Assembly: GCF_003337715.1 (NCBI RefSeq)
Contig: NZ_QPIX01000010.1
Location: 62,001 to 126,000 of the forward strand
DNA: 64,000 nucleotides
Direction: 5' to 3'
Origin: Ciceribacter lividus
GTDB taxonomy: Bacteria; Pseudomonadota; Alphaproteobacteria; Rhizobiales; Rhizobiaceae
Shown piece after piece: positions 29,471 through 38,565 of this stretch (its first letter is position 1; each line of letters begins with the position of its first letter). Below the pieces are notes generated by a model. It did no database searches. It saw only the letters and a list, made by a program, of their open reading frames with translations, and was not told where the DNA came from. The translations under genes and the position numbers were made by a program.

Positions 29471-30871
29471 TTACGCGCGGGCATGCTGGCCGATGAAGGT
29501 TTCAACGGCTTTAAGCTCTGCATCGAGGATGTCGAAACGCTCCTCCCGGTCCATCAGGTCAGCAAGCCACGTCGGAAGCGCCGGGTCAATACCGCTTGCG
29601 GATTTTACGGCGGCCGGGAATTTTGCCGGGTGCGCGGTCGCGAGCGTCACCATCGGGCTCGCCGACCGTTCGAACTTGGCGGCAGCGAAAACGCCGACGG
29701 CGGTGTGCGGATCGAGCAGGTAGCCAGTCTCGGCGAGCGTCGTGCGGATCGTCTTCGCCACCTGCTTTTCGCTGGCGCGGGCAGCACGGAAATCCTTGCG
29801 GATCGCCTTCAGCGCCCGCTCCTTGATCTCGAAGCCGCCGGATTGCCGCAGGCTCTCCATCGAGGCGCGAACGGCGTCGTCGTCGCGGTCATAGGCTTCG
29901 AAAAGCAGCCGTTCGAAGTTCGAGGAGATCTGGATGTCCATCGAGGGCGAGGTGGTCGCCGCAACACCGCGCATCTCGTAGCGGCCGGTCTTGAGCGTCC
30001 GCGCCAGGATATCGTTCTCGTTGGTGGCGATCACCAGCCGGTCGATCGGCAGGCCCATCTTCTTCGCGACATAGCCGGCGAAGACGTCACCGAAATTGCC
30101 GGTCGGCACGGTGAACGAGATCTTGCGGTCCGGGCCACCGAGGGAGAGCGCGGCGGTGAAATAATAGACCACCTGCGCCATGATCCGCGCCCAGTTGATC
30201 GAGTTGACGCCGGAGATGCGCAGCTGGTCGCGGAAGGCCGCGTCGTTGAACATCGCCTTCACGAGGTTCTGGCAGTCGTCGAAATTGCCGCGGATGGCGA
30301 GCGCATGGACGTTCTCCGCCTTGCATGTGGTCATCTGCCGCTGCTGGACGGGCGAGACCTTTTCGTGCGGGAAGAGGATGAAGACGTCGGTGCGGGAACG
30401 TCCGGCGAAGGCGTCGATCGCCGCCCCGCCGGTGTCACCCGAGGTGGCGCCGACGATGGTCGCCCGCTCGCCGCGCTCGGTGAGCACATGGTCCATCAGC
30501 CGCGCCAGAAGCTGCATCGCGACGTCCTTGAAGGCGAGCGTGGAGCCATGGAAGAGTTCGAGCACGAAGGCGTTCGGCCCGGTCTGCACGAGCGGGGTGA
30601 CGGCGGGATGCCGGAAGGTCGCATAGGCCTCGTCGATCATCGTCCGGAAGACATCGGCCTTGATCTCGTCGCCGACGAAGGGCCACAGCACCGCGAAGGC
30701 GACCTCCTGGTAGCTCTTGCCCCGAAGCGCGCGAATCTCCTTCTTCGAGAGCTTCGGCCATTCGCGCGGCACGTAGAGACCGCCGTCGCGGGCAAGCCCC
30801 GCAAGAAGGGCATCGCAGAAGCCGAGGCTGGGGGCCCGCCCCCGGGTAGAGATGTATTCCAAGAGTGTCAT
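29471..30871 (-). CDS. thrC: Threonine synthase
   Basis: PLP enzyme converting O-phosphohomoserine to threonine, 466 aa. The PLP lysine is in HGSTLAFKDVAMQLL, with the phosphate-binding GATSGDTGGAA and the N-terminal STRGRAPSLGF that marks the thrC family. The start is uncertain: ATG 30871 has AAGG directly before it; a TTG at 30862 would give LEYISTRG with AAGGA well spaced and match the usual M-x-YVSTRG N-terminus; ATG 30895 is also possible. Together with thrB at 19.8 kb it supplies threonine. Confidence 0.95.
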   Translation of the reverse strand: MTLLEYISTRGRAPSLGFCDALLAGLARDGGLYVPREWPKLSKKEIRALRGKSYQEVAFAVLWPFVGDEIKADVFRTMIDEAYATFRHPAVTPLVQTGPNAFVLELFHGSTLAFKDVAMQLLARLMDHVLTERGERATIVGATSGDTGGAAIDAFAGRSRTDVFILFPHEKVSPVQQRQMTTCKAENVHALAIRGNFDDCQNLVKAMFNDAAFRDQLRISGVNSINWARIMAQVVYYFTAALSLGGPDRKISFTVPTGNFGDVFAGYVAKKMGLPIDRLVIATNENDILARTLKTGRYEMRGVAATTSPSMDIQISSNFERLLFEAYDRDDDAVRASMESLRQSGGFEIKERALKAIRKDFRAARASEKQVAKTIRTTLAETGYLLDPHTAVGVFAAAKFERSASPMVTLATAHPAKFPAAVKSASGIDPALPTWLADLMDREERFDILDAELKAVETFIGQHARA

Positions 30872-31055
30872 CCTTGCTGTCGGGAACGAAGGCATGCCTT
30901 CGAGGGCGTGCACGAAGCCGACGATCGACGCAAAACGCCGGCTACTCGATTTTTCGCTGCGCCGCTGATATAGACCATCCGCAAGGGTCGTGAAAAGGCC
31001 TCAATTGGAATGGTTTTTGGCTGCGAGCAGCCTGAAATGGGGAAGGTTCGGAATC

Positions 31056-31607
31056 GTGTCTTTGAAAGTCTCGCGCGGGATCTTGGCCGCATCCTTGTTG
31101 ACTGTGCTGGCGGGCTGCAATGCCGGCAATCCCGGTGCCGCTCTCGGCGGCGGCGCCGACAAGCCGGCTGCCACGCCCGCCGTCGCTCCCGTCGTGCAGG
31201 GCATCTGCCCGACGATCGCGCTGCGTGACGGCACGGCCTACTACCGCACATACGCCAAGGGCGGCATGGACGACCCGGCGAAGGTGGTCTACCAGGCCTC
31301 GCTCGCCGACACGACCCGCTCCTGCAGCCGCGACGAGACGCAGCTGACGATCAACGTCATGGTCCAGGGCCGCCTGGTCGCCGGCCCGATGGGCAAGGCG
31401 GGCACGCTGAAGATGCCGATCCGCGTCGCCGTCACCGATGGCGAGAAGGTCGTTTACACCGAGCTCACCCAGTTCGAGGCGAGCCTTGCCGATGCCGCAC
31501 AGGCGAGCCAGTTCCTCTTCACCAAGCAGGTGACGGTGCCCGGCGACGTCTCGGGACTCGCCAAGGTGCAGGTCGGGTTCGACGAAGGTCCTTACAAGAC
31601 CAAGTAA
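31056..31607 (+). CDS. Hypothetical lipoprotein
   Basis: 183 aa. The N-terminus has a lipoprotein signal with lipobox LAGC (near residue 20), then an Ala/Pro/Gly linker (ADKPAATPAVAP), then a ~130-residue folded domain with two cysteines (GICPTIALRDG and TRSCSRDET). The GTG at 31056 has GGAAGG 7-8 nt upstream; the longer frame from 30990 lacks a site. Conserved-looking rhizobial envelope protein of unknown function, divergent from thrC. A hairpin with T-run follows. Confidence 0.75.
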   Translation: MSLKVSRGILAASLLTVLAGCNAGNPGAALGGGADKPAATPAVAPVVQGICPTIALRDGTAYYRTYAKGGMDDPAKVVYQASLADTTRSCSRDETQLTINVMVQGRLVAGPMGKAGTLKMPIRVAVTDGEKVVYTELTQFEASLADAAQASQFLFTKQVTVPGDVSGLAKVQVGFDEGPYKTK

Positions 31608-31626
31608 TCACAAGGAATTTCGCGGG

Positions 31627-31651
31627 GCGGCCGGTTTTCGCCGGCCGCTTT
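31627..31651 (+). terminator. Hairpin terminator after the lipoprotein gene
   Basis: GCGGCCGG (31627-31634) pairs perfectly with CCGGCCGC (31641-31648) around TTTTCG, followed by TTT. The T-run is short, so efficiency is moderate. Confidence 0.6.
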
Positions 31652-31710
31652 CCGTGCGGATCGTCCGCCTTTGAGGGGAGGCTGCGGTCCTTTTCAAGTC
31701 GGGGGCAGGG

Positions 31711-32628
31711 GTGAAGGTCGCCATCATCAGGAATCCCGTCTCGGGTGGCCGCTCGGGGCAGGCCGGCTGGCTGCGCGTCAGGCGGGAGCTCGACCGGCAT
31801 TTTCCGCTGATCGAGGAGCATGAGACCGTCGCTGGGGGCACGCCGCTCCTGGCGCGGCGTGTCGTCGAGGCCGGTGTCGATCTCGTGATCGCGGTCGGCG
31901 GCGACGGGACGATCAGCGAGGTTGCCGACGGCATTCTCTCGTCCTCGCGTCCCGAAACGCCGCTTGCCTTCGTTCCGGCCGGAACGGGCAGCGACTATGC
32001 CCGCAATTTCGATCCGCCGCACCAGCCGGCCGCAATCGCCGCGGCGATCGCCCGCGCACCCCTGCGGAAGGTTGACGCCGGCTTCCTGCGTTGCCGCGCG
32101 GAAGATGGCACGACCACCGGGCGTCATTTCGTCAATATCGCGAGCTTCGGGGTCTCGGGTGAGGTCGTGCGCTCGGTCAACGGGGCCGAGCGCGGCGGCT
32201 GGCTTCCCGGGCCGCTGCGTTTCTTCGTCCATTCGCTGCGGTCGATCCTGCGCTACCGGCCGCGCCGGGTGCGGCTCGTGCTCGACGGCCGCGAGGTGCA
32301 TTCCGGACCGGTGACCGCGGTGGCGATCGCCAATGGCGGCTGGTTCGGCGGCGGCATGCATGTCGCGCCGGCCGCGGACCTTTCCGACGGGCTCTTCGAG
32401 GTCGCGGTGCTCGGCGGCGCCCCGACGATCGAGACCCTGAAGCTGTTGCAGAAGATCTATTCGGGCGCCCATGTCGGCGATCCGAAGGTCCGTTTCTACC
32501 GGGCGCGCTCGGTCTTGGCCGAGCCGCTCGACGACCGGCCGGCGCTGCTGGAGGCGGACGGTGAGACGCCGGGAAGCATTGCCGCCTCCTTCGAGATCAA
32601 GCCGGCGGCGCTGACGCTGAAGATCTGA
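31711..32628 (+). CDS. Diacylglycerol kinase-family lipid kinase (YegS-like)
   Basis: 305 aa. The DAGK catalytic signature is VGGDGTISEVADGI followed by FVPAGTGSDYARNF, and the C-terminal domain includes ANGGWFGGGMHVAPAADLSDGLFEV, typical of bacterial YegS/DgkB-type lipid kinases. It phosphorylates diacylglycerol, phosphatidylglycerol or another lipid; the exact substrate is unknown. GTG start with GGGGGCAGGG upstream. Convergent with a HAD gene 6 nt away. Confidence 0.92.
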   Translation: MKVAIIRNPVSGGRSGQAGWLRVRRELDRHFPLIEEHETVAGGTPLLARRVVEAGVDLVIAVGGDGTISEVADGILSSSRPETPLAFVPAGTGSDYARNFDPPHQPAAIAAAIARAPLRKVDAGFLRCRAEDGTTTGRHFVNIASFGVSGEVVRSVNGAERGGWLPGPLRFFVHSLRSILRYRPRRVRLVLDGREVHSGPVTAVAIANGGWFGGGMHVAPAADLSDGLFEVAVLGGAPTIETLKLLQKIYSGAHVGDPKVRFYRARSVLAEPLDDRPALLEADGETPGSIAASFEIKPAALTLKI

Positions 32629-32634
32629 GAGAGA

Positions 32635-33324
32635 TCAGGCGAGGCCCGACCAGCTCTCCATCGCGGCGATAACCGCCGGCAGGTCGACCATGCGGGAGAT
32701 CACCGTCTCGGCGCCGGCATCGGTCAGCCGGTCGGCATGGGAGGGATAGGTGTGCGAGGCGCCGGTGAAGCCGATGACGCGGATGCCGGCGTCGCGCGCG
32801 GCGTGCACGCCGTGGACGGAATCCTCGACGACGACGGCCTTCTTCGCCGCGACGCCCATCTGCGAGAGCGCGTGCAGATAGATGTCCGGTTTCGGCTTGA
32901 CGCGGTCGGGACCGAGTTCCTTCGCAGAGAAGATGTTCGGCGCGAACTGCTCCTTGAGGCCGACCTTCGTCAGCATGCTGTCGAGACGGTGGACCGAGGA
33001 GTTGGAGCAGATGCAGCGCGGCCCTTCGATGCGCGCGAGCGCGAAGCTGACGCCCTCGATGATCTTGACCTCGCGGGCGAGCCGCTGGTCCAGGAGCGTT
33101 TCGGATTTGTCGAGCAGGCTCGCCGAAAGGGGAATGTCGATTTCCTTCTCGACGGAGAGCAGGATGTTCTTCCAGGTCATGCCGGCGAAGCGTTCGCCCA
33201 TCTCTTCCACGGAGATCGGATAGCCTGCCTCGTTGAGAAGTTTTGATTCCACCTTCGCAGCGATGATCTCGGAATCGACGAGTACGCCGTCACAATCGAA
33301 AATGGTCAGCTCGAAACCGCTCAT
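32635..33324 (-). CDS. HAD-superfamily phosphatase (subfamily IA)
   Basis: 229 aa. Motif I is IFDCDGVLVDSEI, motif II is CICSNSSVHR, the motif III lysine lies in DRVKPKPDIYL, motif IV is VVVEDSVHGVHAA. The cap region is helical. Such proteins hydrolyse small phosphate esters (6-phosphogluconate and similar in YieH/YniC relatives); substrate unknown. The ATG at 33324 opens directly before motif I; the upstream extension to 33387 has no ribosome-binding support. Confidence 0.9.
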   Translation of the reverse strand: MSGFELTIFDCDGVLVDSEIIAAKVESKLLNEAGYPISVEEMGERFAGMTWKNILLSVEKEIDIPLSASLLDKSETLLDQRLAREVKIIEGVSFALARIEGPRCICSNSSVHRLDSMLTKVGLKEQFAPNIFSAKELGPDRVKPKPDIYLHALSQMGVAAKKAVVVEDSVHGVHAARDAGIRVIGFTGASHTYPSHADRLTDAGAETVISRMVDLPAVIAAMESWSGLA

Positions 33325-33431
33325 GGAAAGATCCGTCCTCTGCCTCGGGAAGGTCGCCTGACTACACGATCGGGCGAGGAAGGACAATCATTCCGGATGC
33401 ATGGCTGCCTCCCGCCGACGCGCTTTCGCCT

Positions 33432-34010
33432 TCACCCGCCGGCAAGCGCGAGCAGCTCCGCCTCGAAGCGCTGCGGATAGCGCCGGAGCCCGCCCTCTTT
33501 CTCCAGCATGTCGGCGAGCCAGATGCCGTCCGCGGCGAGGCGGACCACGGCGAGCGCCGGCGTGTCGTCGGTTTGCCGGTGCCGGGAAAGCCGCTGGTCG
33601 AGCCAGGCCGTCCAGAGCGCCCGCAGCGCCGGTTCGGAAACGATGGCGACCGAGAGCGCCGCCCACAGGCTCCTCGCGCCGAGCAGCCGGTCGGAGAAGC
33701 CGGCGCGGACATAGGCGCGGGTGAAGCGGCCTTCCGGCTTCGGGTCGTTTTCCATCGAGCGGTCGATCTCGCGGTCGAGCTGGTCGAGGAGGTCGGCGAA
33801 GACGGCCGCGAGCAGTGCCTGCTTGCTTTCGAAGTGGTGCAGCAGTCCACCCTTGGTGACGCCGGCGCGCTCCGCCACCGCCTGGATGGTGATCGCGGCG
33901 GCCCCGCTCTCTGCCGCGATCTGCGCGGCGCAATCGAGCAGCGCCCGGCGCACCTGTTCCGGTTGCTTCGGACGGTGATAGGCGGAGAGGGCGGCTAGAG
34001 GCGCGCTCAA
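33432..34010 (-). CDS. TetR family transcriptional regulator
   Basis: 192 aa. The N-terminal helix-turn-helix is ITIQAVAERAGVTKGGLLHHFESK, with a TetR_C-type ligand domain after it. The TTG start at 34010 overlaps the stop of the SMR gene (TTGA), so the regulator is co-translated with the pump it most likely represses. The longer open frame upstream lies inside the SMR gene. A matching operator palindrome lies in the operon promoter at 34393-34402. Confidence 0.88.
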   Translation of the reverse strand: MSAPLAALSAYHRPKQPEQVRRALLDCAAQIAAESGAAAITIQAVAERAGVTKGGLLHHFESKQALLAAVFADLLDQLDREIDRSMENDPKPEGRFTRAYVRAGFSDRLLGARSLWAALSVAIVSEPALRALWTAWLDQRLSRHRQTDDTPALAVVRLAADGIWLADMLEKEGGLRRYPQRFEAELLALAGG

Positions 34011-34351
34011 TGGCTCACCGACCCGGACAACGTGTTCATAACGATGACGCCGGCGACGATCAGCGCGATCCCGGAAAGGGCGGCGAAATCGAGCGTCTGC
34101 TTGAAGACGAAGACGCTGATCAGCGCCGTCAGCACGATGCCGAGCCCGCCCCACATCGCATAGGCGATGCCGAGCGGCATGCCCTTGAGCGCGTGCGTCA
34201 GCAGGTAGAAGGAGGCGGCATAGAACACCACCATGCCCGCGGTCGGCAGCAGGCGGGTGAACTGCTCGGACCGCTGCAGGAGCGTCGTGCCGATCACCTC
34301 GAGCACGATGGCGCCGCCCAGTGCTCCATAGGCGGTAAAGACGGGGTTCAT
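34007..34351 (-). CDS. Small multidrug resistance (SMR/EmrE-type) efflux protein
   Basis: 114-aa inner-membrane protein with four helices, functioning as an antiparallel dimer that exchanges protons for quaternary ammonium or other cations. The key membrane Glu is in GGAIVLEVIGTTLLQRSEQFTRL, and the GMPLGIAYAMWGGLGIVLTAL segment is diagnostic of the EmrE subclass. The ATG at 34351 matches the EmrE N-terminus (MNP...); an ATG 6 codons upstream is possible. First gene of an SMR-tetR operon. Confidence 0.93.
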   Translation of the reverse strand: MNPVFTAYGALGGAIVLEVIGTTLLQRSEQFTRLLPTAGMVVFYAASFYLLTHALKGMPLGIAYAMWGGLGIVLTALISVFVFKQTLDFAALSGIALIVAGVIVMNTLSGSVSH

Positions 34352-34387
34352 CGCAAAATACTCTCGCACAGGTTCATCGTTTTAACA

Positions 34388-34416
34388 AAGATACCGTACG
34401 GTTGGTTTCTTTGCAA
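34388..34416 (-). promoter_or_regulatory. Promoter and TetR-type operator of the SMR-tetR operon
   Basis: On the minus strand TTGCAA (34416-34411), a 17-nt spacer and TATCTT (34393-34388) form a good sigma-70 promoter. A perfect 10-bp palindrome ACCGTACGGT (34393-34402) sits against the -10, where a bound TetR protein would block RNA polymerase. Autoregulation of the operon is the simple reading. Confidence 0.62.
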
Positions 34417-34443
34417 GCCGCGTGATGACGCCGGATGCGGCTT

Positions 34444-34470
34444 CCTCTTCTCCCCGCCGGGGAGAAGAGG
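34444..34470. repeat. Intergenic palindrome (CTTCTCCCC...GGGGAGAAG type)
   Basis: CCTCTTCTCCCC and GGGGAGAAGAGG form a perfect 12-bp stem with a GCC loop. This type of palindrome is dispersed in intergenic regions of Rhizobiales genomes. It sits between the divergently arranged SMR promoter and the 3' end of the ArsR gene and may act as a transcript end. Confidence 0.65.
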
Positions 34471-34506
34471 GAGTGGGCGGTTCCGTTCGTGCGAAGAGAC
34501 AACGCG

Positions 34507-35304
34507 CTAAAGCGAAGCCCGCTTGCGCTTCTTGAACGCTTCGAAGTCAAAGGGACGCGGCTCGCCCGACTGTTCGCCTTCGATCAGTGCGTTCTCCAGA
34601 GAACGGACGGCAAGATGGTGCTCGGATATCGGAAACATCGCCCGGAACCGCCGTTCCCCTTCCGGCGAGAACGTAACCACGCGGCTGCCCTCCACCTGGC
34701 GTGCTTCGCCGCGGTCGAGGAAATGCGTGAGCAGCGCCTTGCCGAGCGAGCCTGCGAGATGGGTGCGGCGCTCGCTCCAGTCGAGGCAGGCGCGGCAGAG
34801 TGGCCGTCGTCTCGCCTTCAGCGCAGCAAAATCGATTCCGTGGCCGGAAAGCAGGCTCTCGCCCTTGTCCGTCAGCCGCAGCGCGTCGTCGCTCGCCTCG
34901 ATCGCGCCCCGGGCGATCAGGCTGTCGAGCATGCGCACGCCGTAGTCGCCGGCGAGATGGTCGTAGCAGATCCGCGCCTTGCGCAGGGCCGGCTCCTTCG
35001 GCCCGACGCGGTGGCGCAGATGCCCCCGGCTCGCGGCAAAGCCCATCAGGCTCTCGATCATCGCGCCGACATGATCATCGGCGAGCGCGAAATAGCGGTG
35101 CCGGCCCTGCTTGCGCTGGCAGAGCAGTCCGCCGTCCTCGAGTTTCGCGAGATGGGAGCTTGCCGTCTGCAGGGTGACGCCGGCCACTCCCGCAAGCTCG
35201 GTTGCGGTGAGCGCCCTGCCGCCGAGGAGGGCGAGCAGCATGTTCGACCGCGCCGGATCGCCGATCAGGGAAGCAATGCGCGCAATGTCCGGGCCTTCTG
35301 CCAT
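34507..35304 (-). CDS. ArsR-family winged-helix transcriptional regulator
   Basis: 265 aa. The N-terminal ~95 residues are an ArsR HTH: IGDPARSNMLLALLGGRALTATELA, then TLQTASSHLAKLEDGGLL. The remaining ~170 residues form an extra domain with a cysteine-containing segment (RRPLCRACLDWSERRTHLAGSLG), as in the larger ArsR regulators of proteobacteria. The ATG at 35304 follows GAGGTG 5 nt upstream; an ATG at 35331 is the alternative. Divergent from the NIPSNAP/monooxygenase pair, which it may control. Confidence 0.87.
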   Translation of the reverse strand: MAEGPDIARIASLIGDPARSNMLLALLGGRALTATELAGVAGVTLQTASSHLAKLEDGGLLCQRKQGRHRYFALADDHVGAMIESLMGFAASRGHLRHRVGPKEPALRKARICYDHLAGDYGVRMLDSLIARGAIEASDDALRLTDKGESLLSGHGIDFAALKARRRPLCRACLDWSERRTHLAGSLGKALLTHFLDRGEARQVEGSRVVTFSPEGERRFRAMFPISEHHLAVRSLENALIEGEQSGEPRPFDFEAFKKRKRASL

Positions 35305-35426
35305 GATGCACCTCGCGTTGTTCTCGGTCATTCGATGACGGTATCTTGTGTAGCACATGCTTCGGCAAATATCGAACCATGTTCGTCGAAGCCGTACCTG
35401 CATCATGCCCTGTTACGGCCGGCGAC

Positions 35427-35446
35427 GCTTCGACCGCGGTCGAAGC
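35427..35446. promoter_or_regulatory. Perfect 20-bp palindrome, candidate ArsR operator
   Basis: GCTTCGACCGCGGTCGAAGC reads identically on both strands. It lies in the divergent region between the ArsR regulator (start 35304) and the NIPSNAP gene (start 35502), where an operator is expected. Assignment to the neighbouring regulator is inference. Confidence 0.5.
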
Positions 35447-35501
35447 AAATTCGTCCGGGGTCGTGGCACATCGGGGCTCCCGAGACCGCAAGGAGCCCAC
35501 C

Positions 35502-35831
35502 ATGATCACCTGCATCATCCGCTATCGCATCGATCCCTTCGCCCGAGAGGATTTCGTGACCTATGCCCGCAACTGGGGCGAGGCGATCCCCCGCTGCGGG
35601 GCCGATCTCGTCGGCTACTTCGCCCCGCACGAGGGTTCGACCACGACCGCCTACGGCATCTATCATGTCGAGAGTCTCGCGGCCTACGAGGCCTACCGGG
35701 CGAGACTTGCCGCCGATCCACTCGGCCGTGCCAACTATGAATTTGCGCGCAATGCCCGCGTCATCCTCGAGGAGGACCGGCTGTTCCTGAAGAACGTAAG
35801 CCGTCTACCGTCGGCGGAGGTGCAGCCATGA
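35502..35831 (+). CDS. NIPSNAP family protein
   Basis: 109 aa dimeric alpha-beta barrel protein: starts MITCIIRYRIDPFAREDF, contains RCGADLVGYFAPHEG and AYEAYRARLAADP, as in bacterial NIPSNAP proteins of unknown function. The ATG at 35502 follows AAGGAG; the frame continues upstream without support. Its stop overlaps the next gene by 4 nt (ATGA), so the two Dabb-fold proteins are made together. Confidence 0.88.
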   Translation: MITCIIRYRIDPFAREDFVTYARNWGEAIPRCGADLVGYFAPHEGSTTTAYGIYHVESLAAYEAYRARLAADPLGRANYEFARNARVILEEDRLFLKNVSRLPSAEVQP

Positions 35832-36172
35832 TCGCCGTCATCTTCGAGGTCGCTCCTGCGGAAGGGCGGCGGACGGCATATCTCGCCCGTGCACAGATCC
35901 TGCGGCCGCTGCTGGAGGAGGTCGACGGTTTCATCTCGATCGAGCGGTTTGAGAGCCTCTCCGAACCGGGCAAGCTTCTCTCGCTGTCCTTCTGGCGGGA
36001 CGAGGAGGCCGTGGCCGCCTGGCGGCGGACGGAGGAGCACCGGCAGGCGCAGGAGGCGGGCCGCGCCGGCACGTTCGCCAACTACCGGCTGCGGGTCGCC
36101 CATGTGGTCCGCGACTACGGCCTTGCCGCCCGCGAAGAGGCGCCCGCCGACAGCCGTGTCCTGCACGGGTGA
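35828..36172 (+). CDS. Antibiotic biosynthesis monooxygenase-like protein
   Basis: 114 aa ABM-domain protein with the signature FISIERFESLSEPGKLLSLSFW, DEEAVAAWRRTEEHRQAQEAGR and a tail containing YRLRVAHVVRDYG. Members are cofactor-free monooxygenases or heme-degrading enzymes, but many have unknown roles. It overlaps the NIPSNAP gene and is probably under the divergent ArsR regulator. Confidence 0.86.
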   Translation: MIAVIFEVAPAEGRRTAYLARAQILRPLLEEVDGFISIERFESLSEPGKLLSLSFWRDEEAVAAWRRTEEHRQAQEAGRAGTFANYRLRVAHVVRDYGLAAREEAPADSRVLHG

Positions 36173-36302
36173 GTGGAGGCTGTTCCGTTGTCTCCGCGCC
36201 GGTCGCAGCCGTCGCGGAGGAGACACGTAAACCATGTTCGTCAGGACCTGCGGCGCGAAAATGCCGGGGCGCGCGGAAAATCGCCTGAGCCGTTCAATCT
36301 TT

Positions 36303-36324
36303 GGTAACCAAGTTCGGTAACCAT
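36303..36324. promoter_or_regulatory. Tandem GGTAACCA repeats upstream of ccrM
   Basis: GGTAACCA occurs at 36303-36310 and again at 36316-36323, followed by T, 46-67 bp before the ccrM ATG. The copies resemble the TTAACCAT half-site of the cell-cycle regulator CtrA, which controls ccrM in Caulobacter and rhizobia. Spacing (13 nt) and the first base differ from the classic TTAA-N7-TTAA site, so the match is only suggestive. Confidence 0.38.
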
Positions 36325-36366
36325 GAGCCTCGTTATCCCGTGCTGCGTCCGCGTAACAGAGAGTAG

Positions 36367-37500
<1,134 letters not shown>

Positions 37501-37574
37501 CGATCCGGCGCGCTTCGCCTGCATGTGAGATCCTCCTTCCGGTTCCAGTACCTTCAGTCCCGGAAGGAGTGCTT

Positions 37575-37613
37575 GACGCCCGGTCCCGAAAGGGAACCGG
37601 GCGTCATCTTTTT
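37575..37613. terminator. Strong rho-independent terminator after ccrM
   Basis: GACGCCCGGT-CCC (37575-37587) pairs with GGGA-ACCGGGCGTC (37592-37605) around GAAA, one bulged A, followed by ATCTTTTTCT. It lies 75 nt after the ccrM stop and, being convergent with the next gene, could end both transcripts. Confidence 0.85.
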
Positions 37614-37635
37614 CTGATCGGTTCCGCAGCCGTCC

Positions 37636-37929
37636 TCAGGCGGTAACGCCGGTGCGGATGGTGAAATGACGCTGGATGCCCTCGGTCACTTTGAACCAGT
37701 CGGAGGCGCGCATGCGTGTCTGATGTGCGTCAAAGGCCGTCTGGTCGACGAATATCTCCGAAACGTCCAGCCGTCCGGCCTCACTTTCGCTAACGGTGAC
37801 CTCGAATTTCAGGCAACCGGGTTCTGCCCGGGTCAACGCGATATGCTGCGGCAGGGCTGCCATGACCGCTTCCAGTCGGTCGGACGGGATGTCGAGATGT
37901 CCATCGAGATAGATTTTTGTGTCCGTCAT
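37636..37929 (-). CDS. Putative quinol monooxygenase / ABM-domain protein
   Basis: 97 aa with the ABM-domain layout of YgiN-like proteins: HLDIPSDRLEAVMAALPQHIALTRAEPGCLKFEV, then FVDQTAFDAHQTRMRASDWFK. Likely a small cofactor-free oxygenase or quinol-oxidising protein; the substrate is unknown. Its start lies 18 nt downstream of the HAD gene's stop, in a probable mutY-HAD-ABM operon. Confidence 0.84.
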   Translation of the reverse strand: MTDTKIYLDGHLDIPSDRLEAVMAALPQHIALTRAEPGCLKFEVTVSESEAGRLDVSEIFVDQTAFDAHQTRMRASDWFKVTEGIQRHFTIRTGVTA

Positions 37930-37947
37930 TCGTTCGTCCCAGTGTCC

Positions 37948-38562
37948 TCAGATGGCAACGCCGTGGGCGGCGAGATCGCGGCGCAGCTTGTCGGCGCCGG
38001 TGAACTGCACCGCCTGCCAGCCGGCCGCTTTCGCCCCTTCCACGTTTGCAGGCGAATCATCGATGAACAGCGTGTGCTCCGGCTCCAGCCCGTGCGCCGC
38101 CGCATGGGTCTGGTAGATCGCGGTATCCGGCTTGATGAGCCCGACCTCGCCGGAAACCGTAATCCCCCGCGATGTGGTAAGGAACGGATACATCTCCTGC
38201 GCCTCGCGGAAGGTGTCGGCGGCGAAATTGGTGAGCATGGTGACGTCCCGGCCGCTGTCGATCAGCGCGCGCAGCAGCGTCACCGTGTCCTCGTAGGCAT
38301 AGGGCACCATCTCCCGCCAGTTGATCCGGAAGGCGCGGATGTGATCCGCCCGCTCGGGGAACTTGGCGATCAGTAGGTCCTCGGCTTCCTGCCAGGTCCG
38401 GCCGCGATCCTGCTCGACATTCCAGTCATGCGTGCAGACATTTTCGAAGAACCAGCGGCGTTCCTCGGGATCGGGGATGATGCGGGAAAAGGGCAGGTCG
38501 GGATCATAGTGGACGAGCACCTTGCCGATGTCGAAGACGATGTGGCGGATATCTGCAGGCAT
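37948..38562 (-). CDS. HAD-superfamily hydrolase (YihX-like)
   Basis: 204 aa. Motif I is VFDIGKVLVHYDPD: the nucleophile Asp is present but the second Asp of DxD is Gly, as in the YihX/epoxide-hydrolase-N branch (FDxGxVL). Motif II is MLTNFA, the motif III lysine lies in GLIKPDTAIYQ, motif IV is LFIDDSPANVEGA. Sugar-phosphate phosphatase activity is known for YihX; here it is only inferred. Its start is 3 nt after the mutY stop. Confidence 0.88.
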   Translation of the reverse strand: MPADIRHIVFDIGKVLVHYDPDLPFSRIIPDPEERRWFFENVCTHDWNVEQDRGRTWQEAEDLLIAKFPERADHIRAFRINWREMVPYAYEDTVTLLRALIDSGRDVTMLTNFAADTFREAQEMYPFLTTSRGITVSGEVGLIKPDTAIYQTHAAAHGLEPEHTLFIDDSPANVEGAKAAGWQAVQFTGADKLRRDLAAHGVAI

Positions 38563-38565
38563 TGG

